Shown in pieces: positions 8,185-15,753 of a stretch of DNA of 64,000 nt; position 1 is the first letter of the stretch; every line of letters begins with the position of its first letter. The stretch covers positions 1 through 64,000 of the forward strand of contig JALCQM010000001.1 of the NCBI GenBank assembly GCA_022651245.1, written 5' to 3'. This DNA is from Lactobacillus sp. Lineage in GTDB: Bacteria > Bacillota > Bacilli > Lactobacillales > Lactobacillaceae. A model generated the notes under the pieces. It ran no database searches, was not told where the DNA came from, and saw nothing but the letters and a program-made list of their open reading frames with translations. Both the position numbers and the translations under genes were made by a program.

Positions 8185-9452
8185 TGTCCCACCTCAACTA
8201 CTTCTCGCGGATCTGTGATTTTGCCTGCTAAAATACTTGCGGCAACCGTTGCCGGACTAGCCAAATAGATTTTAGCCTCAGTTGAACCCATTCGCCCTGG
8301 AAAATTTCGGTTAGTACTGCTAATACATACTTCGCCTGCAGCCAAAATTCCTTGGTGTGCTCCCAAGCAAGCCCCACAACCCGGCGTCGCAATGGTTGCA
8401 CCTGCCAAAATTAAATCTTTCATATATCCTTTCTCCATACATTCTTCCATTACTTCAGCAGAGGCAGGAACAACAATCAACTTCTTATACTTGGGAATTC
8501 GATGACCCTTCAAAATTCGCGCAGCCTCAGCGATATCTTCCGTTCTACCACCAGTGCAACTACCAACATACCCCTGATCAACTTCAACATCCCCTTGAGA
8601 CACAACATCGGATAATGTTGCAACATTATCGACGCTGTCAGGACAGGATAAAGTAGGACCAATGATTGAGACATCGAATTGATGACTTTCCTCATATTCG
8701 AAATCAGGGTCTGAATACTGTACTTCAAAAGGGCGTACCGCGCGAGCATTCACATAGTCTAAAACATCCTGGTTTGGCTGCATATATGCAGTTTTTGCAC
8801 CCATCTCAACTGCCATATTACAAATTGTCATCCGCCCAGCAACATTTAACTGATCAACATAGCTACCCGTAAAATCGATGGCTTTATAAACCGCGCCATC
8901 CGCTTTTAACTTACCTAACACTGTGAGAATAACATCTTTGGGATAAACCCCCTGAGAGGTCGTTCCATCTAAACGTACCTCGATTACCTCAGGAACCCTA
9001 AACCAAAGCTCACCAGTTAAAAGGATACTAGCCATATCCGTCGCCCCCACGCCAGTACCAAAAGCGCCAAAAGCGCCATGAGTGGTCGTATGACTATCGG
9101 TGGCTACTAAAATCATTCCAGGATAAGCCAACCCGGCTTCCGGCATCACCTGATGGCAAACCCCACAATTTGTATCAAAATGATATTTCAAATAATTTTT
9201 CTTCGCAAATTCACGCATTTCTTTATGATTTTGTGCACTTTTTATATCTGGCGTTGGTGCATAGTGATCAAACACAAAGGCACACCGCTCATTGTCCCAC
9301 ACCTTCTCACCGCCCATTTCATAGAAAGAATAAACGGTCTGTAAATACAAATCATTAATTTCAGCAAAATCAACTTTCGCTGTGACGATTTCACCAGCAT
9401 GAACTTCTTTTCGACCACTATTTTTGGCTAAAATCTTCTCAATTGCATGCAT
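8181..9452 (-). CDS. LeuC-like large catalytic subunit of an aconitase-family hydro-lyase
   Basis: A 423-residue large subunit, the length of the archaeal/clostridial-type isopropylmalate or dimethylmalate dehydratase group rather than the roughly 470-residue leucine-pathway LeuC. Iron-sulfur ligands are visible: Cys in YVGSCTGGRTEDIAEAARIL and two Cys in TPGCGACLGAHQGIL. Other family motifs are ATDSHTTTHGAFGAFGTGVG and ISSTNRNFPGRMGS. The ATG at 9452 has AGGAG 8 bases upstream; the frame can start at GTG 9461. It lies between the small subunit and a 2-hydroxycarboxylate transporter, so the likely substrate is an imported hydroxy acid (citrate, malate, citramalate or similar). Confidence 0.85.
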   Translation of the reverse strand: MHAIEKILAKNSGRKEVHAGEIVTAKVDFAEINDLYLQTVYSFYEMGGEKVWDNERCAFVFDHYAPTPDIKSAQNHKEMREFAKKNYLKYHFDTNCGVCHQVMPEAGLAYPGMILVATDSHTTTHGAFGAFGTGVGATDMASILLTGELWFRVPEVIEVRLDGTTSQGVYPKDVILTVLGKLKADGAVYKAIDFTGSYVDQLNVAGRMTICNMAVEMGAKTAYMQPNQDVLDYVNARAVRPFEVQYSDPDFEYEESHQFDVSIIGPTLSCPDSVDNVATLSDVVSQGDVEVDQGYVGSCTGGRTEDIAEAARILKGHRIPKYKKLIVVPASAEVMEECMEKGYMKDLILAGATIATPGCGACLGAHQGILAAGEVCISSTNRNFPGRMGSTEAKIYLASPATVAASILAGKITDPREVVEVGQ

Positions 9453-9479
9453 TTGATTCACTCCTAACTTAGGACACTA

Positions 9480-10805
9480 CTACGACATGATAAAGATTCG
9501 TGCTAAAATGCCCGAAAGAATCAAGATCACCGCACCCCCGATTCGAGTTGAAATTGCTGAGTATGGCAATAGTTCCATTCGGTGTGCAGCGCCCAAAATC
9601 GCTAAATCTCCAGTACCGCCCATATCTGTCGAGCAAAGTCCTGTTGTAATACCCGCCTCAATTGGATAAAAACCTAGTAATTTACCCATTGCCATTGCGG
9701 CGACGCAGCCCCCAACCACAGCAGCCAAAATCAAAATCACTCGAGTCGACGTCACTGCGTTCAAAACATCTGCCATCTTGACTTCTGAGACACCTAAGCA
9801 AACTAAAATCACGTTGCCAAAGTTCTTAATAAACAATTGTTGCCAGTTATAACAGGCCTCCTCAATATATGTAGGTAATTTTCCGCTCAACTTGAGAATA
9901 CAGCAAAGGATTATCATCCACGCAAATTCATGTATTAGCGGCACAAAGTGATTTAGCAACGTCCCAACACACATAAAGATAACGGAAACAAGGATACCAA
10001 CACCGAGTTTTTGATAATCATCAGTCTTAGATTCCATTTCAACATCTTGAATCTCTAATTTTCCTCGAGCAATCAATTTACCGTCACCCGACCAAGAGCT
10101 CTTCACTTTTCCCAGGCGATTCATTAGCCCGCCAAAAATAATGGCAAAAGCATTGGCTAAGGCAATACTAGAAGACATTTCTGCTAATAATGCACTGGAA
10201 GAGGTGTGCCAAGTTGAACTGATCATCTGAGACATCGGAATTGCGCCAGCACCGATGCCGCCGCCTAAAACGGGTAGTGCGACGAAAAACATAGCTTCAG
10301 TTGGATTAAAGCCAATAATCCAAGCAACAACATAAACTGCAACAATAGCCGCGGCCTGGCAGGCGATAATACACGGTAAATATCTGACAATTGCTGCCCT
10401 TAAACTGCCACGGTCAAGTCCCAAAAGACTTCCAGCAATCAAGACAACAATTCCATAGTTTAGGAAATTGATGGGATCACCGGTGAAGTCGCTGACCGCC
10501 TTAATCGTGGTTGTTGGCAGTACGTGCAGATAAACCAACAAAGAAGAACCAAACAAGGCGACAAATGCACTGCCACCAAAATAGCTTCGAATTATAGGTA
10601 AGCGCTTACCTATTTCGCTTAAAATTGCTGCCAGCGGAATTACAACTGCTAATCCACCAGTAATTCCTGCTGGCAGAACATCAAGATACATACAAACAAT
10701 AACGACAGCAAAAATAACTAAGAAGGATACCGGACTTAAGCCAATAATCTTATATTTCTTTTTCTTCTTCTCAATATCCTTTACACTTGTTGATACGTTT
10801 TGCAT
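9480..10805 (-). CDS. 2-hydroxycarboxylate transporter family (CitP/MleP/CitS type) permease
   Basis: A 441-residue membrane protein with about 11 hydrophobic segments. It carries the two reentrant-loop signatures of the 2HCT family: FVALPVLGGGIGAGAIPMSQ in the first half and EAGITTGLCSTDMGGTGDLA in the second half (GGxG motifs). 2HCT proteins move citrate, malate or other R1R2C(OH)COO- substrates by symport or by exchange with a product such as lactate. The ATG at 10805 has AAGGAG 8 bases upstream. It is the promoter-proximal gene of the three-gene hydro-lyase cluster and divergent from a GntR gene. Confidence 0.88.
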   Translation of the reverse strand: MQNVSTSVKDIEKKKKKYKIIGLSPVSFLVIFAVVIVCMYLDVLPAGITGGLAVVIPLAAILSEIGKRLPIIRSYFGGSAFVALFGSSLLVYLHVLPTTTIKAVSDFTGDPINFLNYGIVVLIAGSLLGLDRGSLRAAIVRYLPCIIACQAAAIVAVYVVAWIIGFNPTEAMFFVALPVLGGGIGAGAIPMSQMISSTWHTSSSALLAEMSSSIALANAFAIIFGGLMNRLGKVKSSWSGDGKLIARGKLEIQDVEMESKTDDYQKLGVGILVSVIFMCVGTLLNHFVPLIHEFAWMIILCCILKLSGKLPTYIEEACYNWQQLFIKNFGNVILVCLGVSEVKMADVLNAVTSTRVILILAAVVGGCVAAMAMGKLLGFYPIEAGITTGLCSTDMGGTGDLAILGAAHRMELLPYSAISTRIGGAVILILSGILARIFIMS

Positions 10806-11180
10806 GATCAACACTCCTTATTCTGTTCATAAGCAAATTAGACAAAAATATGGATAGAAGCAGGCCCCAAAAATTGTAAAAATTAAATATCGTATACAAT
10901 ATCCAATGTGAATGTACAACTCTTCTCAAACTATGTCAATCAAATAATATCTATTAAACCGCAGTCTAAGTTAAGTATGTATCCAAAAACAGCTTAACAT
11001 TGTGAATCATTAATTAATCAATGTTGTTCAATTCTTACTTTGAAAAGAAAACACTAATTTGTATTTTGCTTTCTATAAAGCGCTTTATTGCCACAGATTC
11101 TGATATAATGTATACGAAATACACAATTCCAAAACTGTATTACTTATTTCAGTTAAAAGATTTCAAAAGGTAGGATATCA
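10806..11180. promoter_or_regulatory. Divergent control region with two GTATAC palindromes
   Basis: This AT-rich 375-bp intergenic region separates the transporter and gntR. One palindrome (10887-10902, ATATCGTATACAATAT) is perfect except at one position pair and overlaps a TTGTAT/TACAAT promoter-like pair for the transporter (-10 at 10873-10878, minus strand). A second copy (core GTATAC at 11110-11115, flanks AAT and GAA) abuts the TATAAT at 11104-11109 of gntR. Both fit the short GT-N-AC palindromes bound by FadR-type GntR regulators. The stretch between them shows no ORF. Confidence 0.6.
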
Positions 11181-11825
11181 ATGCAACCAATTAAAATCGT
11201 TCCTGCAAGAGAAAGAATTACTGCCACACTCAGAAAAGCGATTCTCGCTGGCGAATATCAAAGTGGACAAGAGCTCAGTCTCACACAAATTGCCTCAGAT
11301 TTAGGCGTCAGCCGTACCCCCGTTCGTGAAGCTTTCCAAACACTAGCAGCAGAAGGCTTTATCGACCTGCGCATGAATAAAGGGGCTATTGTCAAAAACA
11401 TTGACGAAAAATTTGTGACAGACCATTTCGAAATGCGCATCTTACTAGAGGGTGAAGCTGTCTACCGCGCTACTAACCGCCATTATGATGTCTCGAAATT
11501 GCTAGCAGATTGCCAATATGCTGCTGACAACCCTCAGAAGTTTTCGCTACAGGACTATACAGCACTAAACCAACAAATTCATACGTCAATTTGGAAAGCT
11601 GCAGACAATCAGCGACTATACGAACTTCTCAAAAATTTTTGGAACGGCCCTAGTGTTAGCGACGGAAACGAACTTACTCATCACCTCATTTCTGTCCAGG
11701 AACATATTAAAATGTTAACCTTAATGAAATCCGGTAACGCAAAAGAAGCGCGTGAAGTGATGACAGACCATATCAAACGAAGTATGAATAACATTTTGCA
11801 AAGTTTTCAAGATCGAAAGCTTTAA
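11181..11825 (+). CDS. GntR family (FadR/FCD subfamily) transcriptional regulator
   Basis: A 214-residue regulator. The winged HTH occupies residues about 8-72, with LSLTQIASDLGVSRTPVREA as the recognition region. An all-helical FCD ligand domain follows, with FEMRILLEGEAVYRAT, LNQQIHTSIWKAADNQRLYE and the C-terminal DHIKRSMNN supplying the usual Asp/His metal-binding positions. FCD regulators generally sense small organic acids, which suits control of the divergent hydroxy-acid transporter and hydro-lyase. Start ATG 11181 with AAAGGTAGG upstream. Palindromic candidate operators lie in its own promoter, so autoregulation is likely (inference). Confidence 0.88.
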   Translation: MQPIKIVPARERITATLRKAILAGEYQSGQELSLTQIASDLGVSRTPVREAFQTLAAEGFIDLRMNKGAIVKNIDEKFVTDHFEMRILLEGEAVYRATNRHYDVSKLLADCQYAADNPQKFSLQDYTALNQQIHTSIWKAADNQRLYELLKNFWNGPSVSDGNELTHHLISVQEHIKMLTLMKSGNAKEAREVMTDHIKRSMNNILQSFQDRKL

Positions 11826-11892
11826 CTTATTTACCTCTATATAAGCTCGTGATTCGGAATACTTGTCTTGTTTATTTTTCTGACACAAAAAG

Positions 11893-11921
11893 TAGACACT
11901 CCCGTAGCTTTCATCTATTCT
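11893..11921 (+). promoter_or_regulatory. Predicted promoter of the amino-acid ABC gene
   Basis: TAGACA (11893-11898) and TATTCT (11916-11921) are separated by 17 bp. The coding start lies 56 bases downstream at 11977. Confidence 0.5.
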
Positions 11922-11976
11922 TAATGCAGTGAGGCGCGAATCACCTCAAATTCACAGTCTCCAGGGAGTTGTTTGC

Positions 11977-13443
11977 ATGAAAAAGAAACCCGCTTTATAC
12001 CTCGCACTTATTTTTGGTTTAGCCACGTTATTCACGACCTTCTTCACTCGGCCCGCCACGACGCAAGCCACAGAGAAGACCTACACCTTTTACACCGATG
12101 TGGGCTATGCCCCGTTCGAATTCGCCGATAAGAATAATAAGTACGTCGGCATCGATATTGATTTGATCCATGCAATCGCCAAAGCGGAAGGCTTCAAGGC
12201 CAGCGTCAAGCCTGTGGGCTTCAACGCGGCGGTGCAAGCGCTGGAAGCTAAGCAGATCGACGGCGTCATCGCCGGCATGACCATCACGCCGGAGCGGCAA
12301 CAAAAATTCGCCATGTCCAAGCCCTACTATCCGACCGGCCCTGTTGCCGCCGTCAAAAAAGGCGCCAATATCCACAGCCTCAAGGACCTGCGCGGCAAGC
12401 GCGTTGCGATCAAAACCGGGACTGCGGCGGCAGATTACGCCACGAGTATCCAAAAGAAGTACGGCTTCACCACCGTCACTTTCGATGATTCCAACAACAT
12501 GTACCAAGACGTGATCACCGGCAATTCGGTCGCCTGCTTCGATGACCAGCCGGTATTACAATATTCGATCGCAACTGGTATGAACCTCCAAATCGTCGCC
12601 AAGCCCGAAACCGTCAAGTATTACGGGATCGCCTTGAATAAGGGCCGCAACGACGACTTGCTGGCGAAGATCAACGCCGGGATCAAGAAGGTCAAAGCTG
12701 ATGGCACCTACGACAAGATCGTTGCCAAGTACCTTGGCAACGGCACCGTCGCCTCGCAGAAGAAGAAGAACGCTAAGACGCAAGAAAGTGATCGGAGCTT
12801 CTTCGGGTTGCTACGCGAAAACAAGACGACCTTACTGGACGGCTTGAAAGAAACCTTGTACCTGACGATTGTTGCGATCGTCTGCGCCACGGTCGTCGGG
12901 GTCTTAGTCGGCCTGCTCGGCGTGATGCCAAACCGCTTCGCACGCGGCGTCGCCACGACCTTCATCTACATTTTCCGGGGGTTGCCATTACTGGTGTTAG
13001 CCTTGTTCGTTTACACCGGGATCCCGAGTCTGACTGGGACCAAGATTCCCGCCTTCATCGCCGGGATCGTGACCTTGACTTTGAACGAAGGGGCGTACAC
13101 CGCCGCCTTCGTCCAAGGGGGGATCGATGCCGTCGAAGTCGGCCAAATGGAAGCCGCCCGTAGCCTAGGCTTGCCTTGGCGCAAAGCCATGCGCTATGTG
13201 ATCTTGCCGCAAGGGCTGAAGATCATGATCCCAAGTTTCATCAACCAGTTCATCATCACCTTGAAGGACACCTCGATCTTGAGCGTGATCGGCTTGATGG
13301 AACTGACGCAAACCGGGAAGATCATCATTGCCCGCAACATGGAAGGCTTCAAGATCTGGACGATGGTCGCCTTGATCTACTTGATCATCATCACCGTCCT
13401 CACTTGGCTCTCCCACTGGGTCGAACGCCGCGTCAAAGGCTAA
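11977..13443 (+). CDS. Polar amino-acid ABC transporter, substrate-binding/permease fusion (GlnP/GlnH type)
   Basis: A 488-residue fusion protein. Residues 1-33 form a signal peptide, about 34-270 a periplasmic-binding-protein-type domain (YTFYTDVGYAPFEFADKNNK, DGVIAGMTITPERQQKFAMS), and about 298-485 a HisM/GlnP permease domain with GLKETLYLTIVAIV and the ATPase-coupling loop EAARSLGLPWRKAMRYVILP. One polypeptide therefore supplies both receptor and membrane channel. The substrate is probably glutamine, glutamate or a similar polar amino acid. No ATPase gene is adjacent, so the GlnQ-type partner must be encoded elsewhere. The ATG at 11977 follows AGGGAG. A strong terminator follows. Confidence 0.9.
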   Translation: MKKKPALYLALIFGLATLFTTFFTRPATTQATEKTYTFYTDVGYAPFEFADKNNKYVGIDIDLIHAIAKAEGFKASVKPVGFNAAVQALEAKQIDGVIAGMTITPERQQKFAMSKPYYPTGPVAAVKKGANIHSLKDLRGKRVAIKTGTAAADYATSIQKKYGFTTVTFDDSNNMYQDVITGNSVACFDDQPVLQYSIATGMNLQIVAKPETVKYYGIALNKGRNDDLLAKINAGIKKVKADGTYDKIVAKYLGNGTVASQKKKNAKTQESDRSFFGLLRENKTTLLDGLKETLYLTIVAIVCATVVGVLVGLLGVMPNRFARGVATTFIYIFRGLPLLVLALFVYTGIPSLTGTKIPAFIAGIVTLTLNEGAYTAAFVQGGIDAVEVGQMEAARSLGLPWRKAMRYVILPQGLKIMIPSFINQFIITLKDTSILSVIGLMELTQTGKIIIARNMEGFKIWTMVALIYLIIITVLTWLSHWVERRVKG

Positions 13444-13448
13444 ACCGC

Positions 13449-13500
13449 AAACAGCGCACGACTAAACCTGATACAAAGGTTTGGTCGTGCGCTGTTTTTT
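13449..13500 (+). terminator. Strong terminator of the ABC fusion gene
   Basis: A stem of about 20 bp (left arm from AACAGCGCACGAC, right arm ending GTCGTGCGCTGTT) is followed by TTTTTT. It also faces the convergent lysR gene. Confidence 0.9.
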
Positions 13501-13511
13501 CACGAAAAGCG

Positions 13512-14435
13512 TTAATCTGCTACCGTAAACCCATAGTGGCGAATGTGGGCCTTCAACAGCACCAAATATCGCTGCGCCGTATCGCTTAACTCGATCTTCT
13601 TATGTTGCAAGTACCCCAGTGTCATCGAATCCTCAACGTCTAAAGGGATCGCCACGATCTTCTCGTCATTGAGCTCGCTAGAGATGATGCCACTGGAGAT
13701 CGTGTAGCCGTCTAGGCCGACCATCAAGTTGAAAATGGTAGCGCGGTCGGAGATCTGGATGTGCTTTTTATGTGGCAAAGTGCTTAAGATCTCTTCAGCA
13801 AAGTAAAACGAATTCGTATCCCCTTGCTCATACGACAAGTAGGGATACGGCGCCAAGTCCGCCAACGTTAGGCGGGCTTTTTTGGTCAGCGGGTTGTCGC
13901 GCCCAACGAAAACGTGCGGCAGGGCCGTAAACAACGGCGTAAAGACCAGGTCCTTCTCTGCAATCAGCCGGCGCATCACCGTTTCGTTGAAGTGGTTGAG
14001 GTACGTGACGCCGATCTCCGACTTGAAGTGCTGGATATCATCGAGCACGTTCTCAGTTTGGGTCTCGCGTAAGGTGAACTGGTATTCGGCCCCACCAATC
14101 TCCTTGACCAGCTGGACGAAGGCATGCACCACGAACGCGTAATGTTGCGCGGAAACGCTGAAGCTTTGCTTGCGGACCGTGTCTTGGCCAAAATGCTCGT
14201 TCAGCAAGTTGACTTGATCCAGGACCCCACGCGAATAGTTGATAAACTCGCGCCCGGCGTCCGTCAAGGTAATGCCTACCTTGCTGCGATAGAAAAGCTG
14301 GAGGTGGTACTCCTTCTCCAGCTCCTTCATCGCTTGGGATAGCGACGGTTGGCTGATGAAGAGTTGCTTGGCGGCCTCATTGATCGAACCGGTGGCGGCG
14401 ATTTTTTCAAGGTATTCGAGTTGTTGGATGCGCAT
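13512..14435 (-). CDS. LysR family regulator (CysR/CmbR-like), divergent from the MetE-like gene
   Basis: A 307-residue LysR-type protein. The N-terminal HTH (residues 1-60) contains LEYLEKIAATGSINEAAKQL and FISQPSLSQAMKELEKEY. The effector domain (about 90-300) includes KSEIGVTYLNHFNE and GLDGYTISSGIIS. LysR proteins of this kind in lactic acid bacteria control sulfur amino-acid genes. The neighbouring divergent methyltransferase-like gene and two matching palindromes between them suggest that role here (inference). Start ATG at 14435 with AAGGAGATCGCT upstream. Confidence 0.88.
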   Translation of the reverse strand: MRIQQLEYLEKIAATGSINEAAKQLFISQPSLSQAMKELEKEYHLQLFYRSKVGITLTDAGREFINYSRGVLDQVNLLNEHFGQDTVRKQSFSVSAQHYAFVVHAFVQLVKEIGGAEYQFTLRETQTENVLDDIQHFKSEIGVTYLNHFNETVMRRLIAEKDLVFTPLFTALPHVFVGRDNPLTKKARLTLADLAPYPYLSYEQGDTNSFYFAEEILSTLPHKKHIQISDRATIFNLMVGLDGYTISSGIISSELNDEKIVAIPLDVEDSMTLGYLQHKKIELSDTAQRYLVLLKAHIRHYGFTVAD

Positions 14436-14447
14436 AGCGATCTCCTT

Positions 14448-14492
14448 ATAGGTTTTACCTATTATAGCATCTAATTAATGGGTATTATCTAT
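14448..14492. promoter_or_regulatory. Tandem palindromic operator between lysR and the MetE-like gene
   Basis: Two related 15-bp palindromes are present: ATAGGTTTTACCTAT (14448-14462) and ATGGGTATTATCTAT (14478-14492). Their centres are exactly 30 bp apart, close to three helical turns, which is what a LysR tetramer would need. They lie in the 109-bp divergent gap. Confidence 0.6.
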
Positions 14493-14544
14493 TTTCTCAC
14501 CTTCCTGATAGACTAATCTCATTAAATCATTCGGAGGCAAGCTC

Positions 14545-15693
14545 ATGACACAATCTCGTTTTCAACTCGTTGGTTCCTTATTACGCCCCAGCGACTTACT
14601 CACCTACAAAGACCAAATCGAACACCGCGAAGACATTCAGTATCCCTTCTATCAAGACTTCGCCGGCTACCAAGCCACCGAGACCCAAGACATTACCCAC
14701 GTGATCGCCGAACAAAAGGCGCACGGGATCGACGTTTTGACCGACGGCGAATACTCCAAGTCGATGTGGCACCTAGATTTCATCTGGGGCTTTGGCGGCA
14801 TCGAACGCCATATTGCCGATCATGGATACACGTTCGAAGACCATGACGGCAGCAATTTCGAGACCCGCAAGGACATTGCCTTGACCATCACCGCCCCGCT
14901 TTCCGGTAAAAACCACCACTTCATCGATATTTTCAAAGAGGTTAAAGCCCAAGCCGGGGACACACCGGTGAAAACTACGGTATGGGGCGCGGCGCACGCT
15001 TACACTGAACTGGCTGTTTTCGATCATCTATATGGTGACGGTCAAGTCTACCAAACCGCCGCTGAGCTGAAAGCTGGCTTGATCAACGCCTACAAAGAAT
15101 TCCTGTTCGACTACCGGCAAGCTGGCGGCCAAGTCATCCAATTCGATGACTGCCTCTGGGAACTGTTCGCCGACGATAACCAAAAGAGTTTCTTCGCGGC
15201 TGGTAATGGCGGCGTCGCGGACCTCGCCGACGAATTCGTCGCCATCAACAATGCCGTCTGTGATTACGGCCACGAACTTGGGTTGAAAGTCTGGACCCAC
15301 AATTGCCGTGGCAACTACGCCTCGCGTCACGCCGCTGGGGGCAGTTACGCGGCAATCGCGACCAAGTTCCTCAAGGATCAACATTATGACCGCTTCTTCC
15401 TGGAATGGGACGACGACCGCGCCGGTGACATCTCGGCCCTCAAGGCGCTACAAGACCGGCCGAACGTCGAAGTCGTGTTGGGCCTCTTATCTAGCAAAAA
15501 CGCCGGCCTAGATGATGAACAGCGCGTCTTACGGCTGCTCGACCAGGCCAGCGCGATCTTGCCTAAGGAAAACCTCTACCTTTCCCATCAATGTGGGTTC
15601 GCCTCTTGCGACGGCGGGAACGAATTGAGTGCCGATCAAGAATGGGCCAAGATCGATCAAGGCCAGCAACTGGCCGCCGCTTACTGGGCCTAA
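14545..15693 (+). CDS. Cobalamin-independent methionine synthase-like protein (YxjG/YxjH type, C-terminal MetE domain only)
   Basis: A 382-residue protein corresponding to the catalytic C-terminal barrel of MetE, without the N-terminal folate half. It retains FQLVGSLLRP at the N-terminus, the zinc-ligand segment WTHNCRGNYAS (His and Cys), FLEWDDDRAG, and HQCGFASCDGGNELS with the distal Cys ligand. Such short proteins transfer methyl groups to thiols such as homocysteine; the methyl donor for this one cannot be read from sequence. ATG 14545 follows GGAGGC. Divergent control by the CysR-like protein fits sulfur metabolism. It is monocistronic with a strong terminator. Confidence 0.85.
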   Translation: MTQSRFQLVGSLLRPSDLLTYKDQIEHREDIQYPFYQDFAGYQATETQDITHVIAEQKAHGIDVLTDGEYSKSMWHLDFIWGFGGIERHIADHGYTFEDHDGSNFETRKDIALTITAPLSGKNHHFIDIFKEVKAQAGDTPVKTTVWGAAHAYTELAVFDHLYGDGQVYQTAAELKAGLINAYKEFLFDYRQAGGQVIQFDDCLWELFADDNQKSFFAAGNGGVADLADEFVAINNAVCDYGHELGLKVWTHNCRGNYASRHAAGGSYAAIATKFLKDQHYDRFFLEWDDDRAGDISALKALQDRPNVEVVLGLLSSKNAGLDDEQRVLRLLDQASAILPKENLYLSHQCGFASCDGGNELSADQEWAKIDQGQQLAAAYWA

Positions 15694-15701
15694 ACCATGT
15701 C

Positions 15702-15749
15702 AAAAAAGCCTCTGCAGCCCCGTACGCGGGTGTTGCAGAGGCTTTTTTA
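15702..15749. terminator. Bidirectional terminator between the MetE-like gene and citF
   Basis: AAAAAAGCCTCTGCA (from 15702) pairs with TGCAGAGGCTTTTTT (to 15749). The poly-A/poly-T ends serve both converging genes. Confidence 0.9.
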
Positions 15750-15753
15750 GTGG

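Noticed and set aside
7654-9452. Annotation as leucine-pathway leuC and leuD
   Set aside because: There is no leuA or leuB nearby, the large subunit is short, the small-subunit loop is atypical, and the operon partner is a hydroxy-acid carrier. The gene symbols were withheld.
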